Both the position numbers and the translations under genes were made by a program. Of a DNA stretch of 64,000 nt, positions 59,267-64,000 are shown piece by piece (position 1 is the first letter of the stretch; each line of letters opens with the position of its first letter). Under the pieces are notes generated by a model that had not been told where the DNA came from, did no database searches, and saw nothing but the letters and a program-made list of their open reading frames with translations. The stretch is from SFFI01 sp964398655 (GTDB taxonomy: Bacteria > Bacillota > Clostridia > Saccharofermentanales > DTU023): NCBI GenBank assembly GCA_964398655.1, contig CAYNNG010000004.1, positions 18,462 through 82,461 of the forward strand, read 5' to 3'.

Positions 59267-59294
59267 GAGTTTACGGGCTTGAAAGGAAAGAGAT

Positions 59295-59744
59295 ATGAGG
59301 AAGAACGGTAAAAAACTAGTTATTGGGGTTATTGGTGCCGATGTGCACGCCGTAGGTATCCGTATTTTGGACTTTGCCTTTAATGAGGCAGGTTTTGACG
59401 TAACGAACTTGGGTGTGATGGTGTCCCAGGAAGAATTCATCGCGGCGGCGGTAGAAACCGATGCGGACGCGATTGTCGTTTCCTCCCTTTATGGCCACGG
59501 CGAATTGGACTGCCGCGGCATGCGAGCCAAGTGCGACGAAGCAGGTTTAGACAATATTTTGCTCTTCGTAGGCGGCAATATTGTCGTGGGTAAGCAAAAC
59601 TTTGAAGATGTCGAAAAGCGCTTCCATGCCATGGGCTTCAACCGGGTTTTCCCTCCGGGAACTGCTCCTGAAGAAACCATTAAGTGGTTAAAACATGACC
59701 TGGGCGTGAAGGATGACCCCGCAGATGATGGGGCCCAGGCCTAG
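59295..59744 (+). CDS. glmS: Methylaspartate (glutamate) mutase S subunit
   Basis: The 149-residue B12-binding subunit of glutamate mutase (GlmS/MutS of this pathway, not glucosamine synthase). The DxHxxG motif is D16-V-H18-A-V-G, where His18 is the lower cobalt ligand, and the GGNIVVG segment follows the usual spacing. With GlmE it converts L-glutamate to threo-3-methyl-L-aspartate using adenosylcobalamin. ATG 59295 has GAAAGGAAAGAG upstream. Confidence 0.95.
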   Translation: MRKNGKKLVIGVIGADVHAVGIRILDFAFNEAGFDVTNLGVMVSQEEFIAAAVETDADAIVVSSLYGHGELDCRGMRAKCDEAGLDNILLFVGGNIVVGKQNFEDVEKRFHAMGFNRVFPPGTAPEETIKWLKHDLGVKDDPADDGAQA

Positions 59745-59819
59745 GACTTCAAGATGCACTTATTCACGATGGCGGCTAGTCTTAACCTGGCCCTACTAAG
59801 CGAGGGGAGGTAGTTTGTC

Positions 59820-61202
59820 ATGCAGGCTTTGCTCCTGAGTGACTTTGGCTCAACCTTTACCAAAGTATGCGCTGTAGATCCCGAGCAGGCAGAAATACTC
59901 GGTACAGCCGCAGCTTTTACCACGATTGAAACTGATATTTTCGAAGGCTTCCAGCAAGCCCTGCACAAGTTGGAAAGCCAAACTGGGCCTCTAGATATTT
60001 TGACCCATAAGGCCTGTTCTTCTGCCGCAGGAGGCCTGCGCATGCTGGTTTCCGGCCTAATGCCTGAGCTCACCGCGGAGGCAGCAAAGATGGCGGCCCT
60101 GGGCGCGGGTGCCAAGGTGATTAAGGTTTTCGACCATGAATTGACCGACGAAGACCTGGACCTTATCTCGGAACTCAAGCCAGACATCTTCCTCCTGACG
60201 GGCGGAACCGATGGCGGCAATAAATCCTGTATTCTGGAAAATGCCCAGTCCCTGGCTGATATCCACTTTAACCAGCCGATTATTGTGGCGGGCAACCGGT
60301 CGGCCAACCGTAAGATTCGCGAGCTCTTTACCGAAGCTGATTTAGACTTCCGCATCGTGGCTAATGTCATGCCTCGGCTGGGAGAGCTGAATATCGGTGA
60401 AGCTCAAGACGCTATCCGGCAAGTTTTCCTGTCCAAAATTGTGGAGGCTAAGGGCTTATCCCGCATTGAAGGCATGATCCACAATATCCTCCTGCCTACG
60501 CCGGCGGCCATGCTGGCTGCCATGAAAGTTTTGGCCCAGGGTACCGAGGAGGAAGCGGGCATTGGCGACCTGATTGCGGTGGACCCCGGCGGAGCTACAA
60601 CCGACGTTTACTCCATGGCGGAGGGTCTGCCCCAAGACATGACCACGGTAATGAAGGGGTTGCCTGAGCCCTACGCTAAGCGGACAGTAGAAGGGGATAT
60701 CGGTATGCGGTACAGCCTGCACGGTATCCTGGAAGCTGCGGGTCTTGACCTTGTGGCCCAAAGAGCTAATTTAGACCCTGATAAAGTTCAAGCCCTCTGT
60801 GATGACCTGGCCCAACATACGGACCGCGTACCTGCCACCGAGGAGCTGCGTCAACTGGATGATGCCCTGGTAGGCACGGCTATTGATGTAGCAGTTGGCC
60901 GCCACTGTGGCTCTATTGAAGAAGTCTATACCCCGATGGGACGGGCTTTTGCCCAAACCGGCAAGGATTTACGGTCCGTGGATACCCTGGTGTTAACCGG
61001 GGGAGCGGTGATTCACAGCCGCAACTTGAAAAAGCTTGCCTCTTATGCCGCTTGGGATCCTGCCAATCCTGCCTCTCTGCGTCCTAAGGACTTTAGAGTC
61101 CTTTTAGATCAAAAATATATCCTCTCTGCTATGGGTGTGCTCTGCCAAGATGAGCCAACCCTGGCCCTCAAAATCATGAAAAAGGAGTTAGTTGAGCAAT
61201 GA
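59820..61202 (+). CDS. glmL: Glutamate mutase-associated protein GlmL (MutL)
   Basis: A 460-residue ASKHA-fold protein always found between the two mutase subunits. The N-terminal ATPase-type loop reads LSDFGSTFTKVCAVD. Further ASKHA motifs include VDPGGATTDVYSM and LVLTGGAVIHS. It is thought to reactivate or chaperone the mutase. ATG 59820 has GAGGGGAGGTAG upstream. Its stop overlaps glmE (ATGA). Confidence 0.94.
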   Translation: MQALLLSDFGSTFTKVCAVDPEQAEILGTAAAFTTIETDIFEGFQQALHKLESQTGPLDILTHKACSSAAGGLRMLVSGLMPELTAEAAKMAALGAGAKVIKVFDHELTDEDLDLISELKPDIFLLTGGTDGGNKSCILENAQSLADIHFNQPIIVAGNRSANRKIRELFTEADLDFRIVANVMPRLGELNIGEAQDAIRQVFLSKIVEAKGLSRIEGMIHNILLPTPAAMLAAMKVLAQGTEEEAGIGDLIAVDPGGATTDVYSMAEGLPQDMTTVMKGLPEPYAKRTVEGDIGMRYSLHGILEAAGLDLVAQRANLDPDKVQALCDDLAQHTDRVPATEELRQLDDALVGTAIDVAVGRHCGSIEEVYTPMGRAFAQTGKDLRSVDTLVLTGGAVIHSRNLKKLASYAAWDPANPASLRPKDFRVLLDQKYILSAMGVLCQDEPTLALKIMKKELVEQ

Positions 61203-62650
61203 GCGAAATCCGCAATGTAAAAATACCTGATAAGGAATTCAAAGCCCTCCGGGAGGAAGTCCTCGCCCAATGGCCCACGGGCAAAGACGTTGACCTGGAA
61301 GAATCTTTTAAATACCACGAGGCTATTCCTGAAGAAAAGGTTTTTTCTAAGAAGTTGGCTAAGGCTAAGGCTGAAGGCCGGACCCTGATTCAGCCCCGCG
61401 CTGGTGTGGCCTTAATTGAAAAGCACATTGAGCTTTTGCAATATCTGGAAGAGCAAGGCGAAGCTGACCTCCTGCCCACGACTATCGATTCTTACACCAG
61501 ACAAAACCGCTATAAGGAAGCTGAGGTGGGCATTGAAGAATCTATCCGCAGCGGCAAGTCTATGCTTAACGGTTTCCCCGCGGTCAACCACGGTGTCGCA
61601 GGCTGCCGTCGGGTATGTGAGTCTGTAGGTGTGCCCCTCCAGGTTCGCCACGGGACCCCAGATGCCAGACTTTTAACCGAAATTGCCTATGCGGGCGGCT
61701 TTACCTCTTACGAAGGCGGCGGTATCTCTTACAACCTGCCTTATGCGAAAAACGTACCTATGGAGCGGACAATCCGCGACTGGCAATATGTCGACCGGCT
61801 TACGGGTCTTTACGAAGAAAATGGTATCTCCATTAACCGTGAACCTTATGGCCCCCTGACTGGTACCCTGGTACCTCCTTTCGTTTCTCACTCCGTGGCC
61901 GTGATTGAAGCCCTGCTCGCCGCAGAACAAGGTGTTCGTGATATTACCGTCGGTTACGGCCAGTGCGGCAACCTCATTCAGGACGTGGCTGCCCTGCAGA
62001 CCTTGGAGGCCCTGACTGACGAATACCTGCACCGCTTTGGCCATGACGAGGTCAAAGTTACCACCGTCCTCCACCAGTGGATGGGGGGTTTCCCCCAAGA
62101 CGAGGCCAAGGCCTTTGCCGTTATTTCCTGGGGTTCTGTAGTTGCGGCCCTATCTGGCGCTACCAAGGTCATCGTTAAGACTCCGCATGAGGCTATTGGG
62201 GTTCCGACCAAAGAAGCCAACGCTGCGGGCCTCCGCTGCACCAAGCAGGTTATCTCCATGCTCAACGACCAGTCCCTAGAAGAGCACGCCCTGGCGGAGG
62301 AGAAAGAGATTATTACGCGGGAGACCCGCTGCATCCTGGATAAGTGCATCGAGCTGGGCGAAGGCGATATCGCCCAAGGCGCGATCCGCGGAGTAGAAGC
62401 CGGAGTCATTGACATTCCCTTTGCCCCCTGCCGTTACAATGCGGGCAAGATGCTGCCGGCCCGAGATAACGTGGGTGCGGTTCGCGTCTTTGCCATGGGT
62501 AACCTGCCATTCCCACAGGACCTCAAGGACTTCCACAGAGCTAAGATGGAAGAGCGGGCCAAGGCCGAAGGCCGCGAAGCTTCCTTCCAAATGGTCATTG
62601 ACGACGTATACGCTATTTCCAAGGGCCGCCTGGTAGGCCGTCCTCGTTAA
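61199..62650 (+). CDS. glmE: Methylaspartate (glutamate) mutase E subunit
   Basis: The 483-residue catalytic TIM-barrel subunit, matching the length of the Clostridium cochlearium enzyme. It contains the glutamate-binding segments NGFPAVNHGVAGCRRV and RHGTPDARLLTEIAYAGG and the conserved GGISYNLPYAKN. The start overlaps the glmL stop by four bases, suggesting coupled translation and matched subunit levels. Confidence 0.96.
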   Translation: MSEIRNVKIPDKEFKALREEVLAQWPTGKDVDLEESFKYHEAIPEEKVFSKKLAKAKAEGRTLIQPRAGVALIEKHIELLQYLEEQGEADLLPTTIDSYTRQNRYKEAEVGIEESIRSGKSMLNGFPAVNHGVAGCRRVCESVGVPLQVRHGTPDARLLTEIAYAGGFTSYEGGGISYNLPYAKNVPMERTIRDWQYVDRLTGLYEENGISINREPYGPLTGTLVPPFVSHSVAVIEALLAAEQGVRDITVGYGQCGNLIQDVAALQTLEALTDEYLHRFGHDEVKVTTVLHQWMGGFPQDEAKAFAVISWGSVVAALSGATKVIVKTPHEAIGVPTKEANAAGLRCTKQVISMLNDQSLEEHALAEEKEIITRETRCILDKCIELGEGDIAQGAIRGVEAGVIDIPFAPCRYNAGKMLPARDNVGAVRVFAMGNLPFPQDLKDFHRAKMEERAKAEGREASFQMVIDDVYAISKGRLVGRPR

Positions 62651-62689
62651 ACTTGCTAATTTATTGAGATAAAATCTCGGAGGAAATAC

Positions 62690-63934
62690 ATGAAAATCCA
62701 ACAAGTTATCTGTTCCGCTGGCAAAACTGGTTTCTACTTTGATGACCAAAAGGCTATCAAGGCAGGCGCTGGCCACGATGGTTTCAACTACGTGGGTGAA
62801 CCTCTGACCCCTGGTTTCACCAGCATTCGCCAACCCGGTGAATCCCTGTCCATTATGCTGGTCCTGGAAGATGGCCAAATTGCTTTCGGTGACTGTGCCG
62901 CTGTCCAATACTCCGGCGCCGGTGGACGCGATCCACTCTTCCTGGCCGAGGAATACATCCCTCTGGTCGAGAAGTATATCGCTCCTAAACTTGTGGGCCG
63001 TGAACTAGATTCCTTCAAGGCTTTGGCCGAAGAATTTGACCACATGGAAATTGAAGGCAAACGCCTGCATACTGCCCTGCGCTATGGCTTAACCCAGGCC
63101 CTCCTGGACGCTGTGGCCAAGGCTCAAAAGAAGATGATGTATCAAGTCGTGGCCCAGGAATATAATTGTCAGCCCGCTCAAGAGATGCTGCCCATCTTCA
63201 CCCAATCTGGTGACAACCGCTACGAGAACGCGGAGAAAATGATCATCAAGCAGGCCCAGGTTCTGCCTCATGCTCTAATCAATAACGTTGAAGAAAAACT
63301 CGGCCGCAAGGGCGAGAAGCTGCTGGAATATGTAACCTGGCTGCATGACCGCATCATTGAGATGCGTCAGGACCCTAACTACAGTCCCATCTTCCACATT
63401 GACGTGTATGGCACGATCGGTGAAGCTTTCGGCAACGATAACTTTAAGGAAATGGCTGCCTACCTGAAAACTCTGGAACAAGCTGCGGCCCCCTTCCAGC
63501 TGCGTATTGAAGGTCCCATGGACGCGGGTTCCAAGCCTGAGCAAATCCGCTGCCTGGCCGGTCTGCGCCAAGAACTGGAAAAAGAAGGCTGCAAGGTACA
63601 GTTAGTCGCGGACGAATGGTGCAATACCTTTGAAGATATCAAGGAATTCACCGATGCTAAGGCTGGCCACATGGTACAGATTAAGACCCCCGACTTGGGC
63701 GGTATCAACAACACCATTGAAGCCGTGCTTTACTGCAAGGCCCACGACATGCATGCCTACCAGGGCGGTACCTGCAATGAAACCGACCGCTCTGCCCAAG
63801 TTTGTGTTCAAGCTGCCATGGCTACCCAGCCCGAGCAAGTGCTTGCTAAACCTGGTATGGGCGTTGATGAGGGTTATATGATTGTTTATAACGAAATGGC
63901 CCGCATCCTGGCTTACGAAAAAGCCCAGAAATAA
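62690..63934 (+). CDS. mal: Methylaspartate ammonia-lyase
   Basis: A 414-residue enolase-superfamily lyase that removes ammonia from threo-3-methylaspartate to give mesaconate. The three Mg ligands are Asp238 (HIDVYG), Glu274 (RIEGPMD) and Asp308 (VADEW). The catalytic Lys332 lies in QIKTPDLGG, matching Lys331 of the C. tetanomorphum enzyme. The start ATG 62690 has CGGAGGAAA upstream. The citramalate lyase genes expected next are beyond the window; the last 66 bases hold no gene. Confidence 0.97.
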   Translation: MKIQQVICSAGKTGFYFDDQKAIKAGAGHDGFNYVGEPLTPGFTSIRQPGESLSIMLVLEDGQIAFGDCAAVQYSGAGGRDPLFLAEEYIPLVEKYIAPKLVGRELDSFKALAEEFDHMEIEGKRLHTALRYGLTQALLDAVAKAQKKMMYQVVAQEYNCQPAQEMLPIFTQSGDNRYENAEKMIIKQAQVLPHALINNVEEKLGRKGEKLLEYVTWLHDRIIEMRQDPNYSPIFHIDVYGTIGEAFGNDNFKEMAAYLKTLEQAAAPFQLRIEGPMDAGSKPEQIRCLAGLRQELEKEGCKVQLVADEWCNTFEDIKEFTDAKAGHMVQIKTPDLGGINNTIEAVLYCKAHDMHAYQGGTCNETDRSAQVCVQAAMATQPEQVLAKPGMGVDEGYMIVYNEMARILAYEKAQK

Positions 63935-64000
63935 GGTCCGCGTTCCCTAAATACCCCACAAACTTAAGGTTTTGTTTAAATAAAGAACCGGCGGCGCCTC

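Noticed and set aside
13640..64000. Numerous minus-strand open frames of 60-170 codons across coding regions
   Set aside because: They lie inside well-supported + strand genes, lack ribosome-binding sites and have no recognisable domains.

Overview
The window is about 64 kb of a Gram-positive-type anaerobe. I read it as a member of the Clostridia or a close relative. The evidence is a DivIB/MraZ/PASTA-PBP type dcw cluster, a c-di-AMP cyclase upstream of glmM, Lgt lipoprotein processing, many GGAGG ribosome-binding sites, and two catabolic modules typical of strictly anaerobic amino-acid fermenters (selenium-dependent sarcosine/glycine reductase and B12-dependent glutamate mutase). Nearly every gene is on the + strand. 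I see no insertion sequence, prophage, rRNA or CRISPR array. A 100-N scaffold gap at 13082-13181 interrupts infB, but it is flanked by an identical 55-nt overlap, so the gene is almost certainly intact.

Layout. 1-1.3 kb: start of an unknown minus-strand gene, a small metal-binding protein, rpsT, and tRNA-Thr(TGT) with an odd 3' flank. 1.4-7.6 kb: a catabolic cluster encoding an N-carbamoylsarcosine-amidase-type hydrolase, a dihydropyrimidinase/hydantoinase, GrdX, and both subunits of a substrate-specific reductase component B. The second subunit is a selenoprotein read through an in-frame TGA at 6560-6562. A Crp/Fnr regulator follows. Together these suggest N-methylhydantoin to N-carbamoylsarcosine to sarcosine to an acetyl-selenoprotein intermediate plus methylamine. 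GrdA, GrdC and GrdD must lie elsewhere. 7.8-9.7 kb: a PHP phosphatase, a small P-loop protein and mscL. 9.8-19 kb: the translation operon rimP-nusA-ylxR/L7Ae fusion-infB-rbfA-nrnA-truB-ribF. 19-22 kb: lgt, rodA and a ZIP transporter.

22-35 kb: a dcw cluster, mraZ-rsmH-ftsL-PBP-murF-mraY-ftsW-murG-divIB-ftsZ, preceded by three phased MraZ-like boxes. It lacks murE, murD, murC, murB and ftsA. 35-41 kb: nrdR, nth, recG, rsmD, coaD, an unknown TGP-repeat coiled-coil protein, and ddl. 41-50 kb: cell-envelope accessory genes, namely a MecA-like lipoprotein PBP, another lipoprotein, an MMPL/RND transporter paired with a secreted repeat-rich protein, and a PLP aminotransferase. 50-57.7 kb: an MFS transporter, then a cell-wall/c-di-AMP operon with a CdaA-YbbR (CdaR) single-chain fusion, glmM, an Amidase_3-like protein that has lost its zinc ligands, an SGNH hydrolase and a YitT protein. 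57.8-63.9 kb: the methylaspartate pathway of glutamate fermentation (two-subunit Fe-S hydro-lyase, probably mesaconase; glutamate mutase GlmS/GlmL/GlmE; methylaspartate ammonia-lyase), preceded by a 27-nt near-perfect palindrome.

The most unusual points are the hydantoinase/carbamoylsarcosine amidase/selenoprotein reductase cluster, the CdaA-CdaR fusion followed by a pseudo-amidase, and the envelope genes of unknown role at 43-49 kb. All functional statements come from reading motifs and context. No database search was run.
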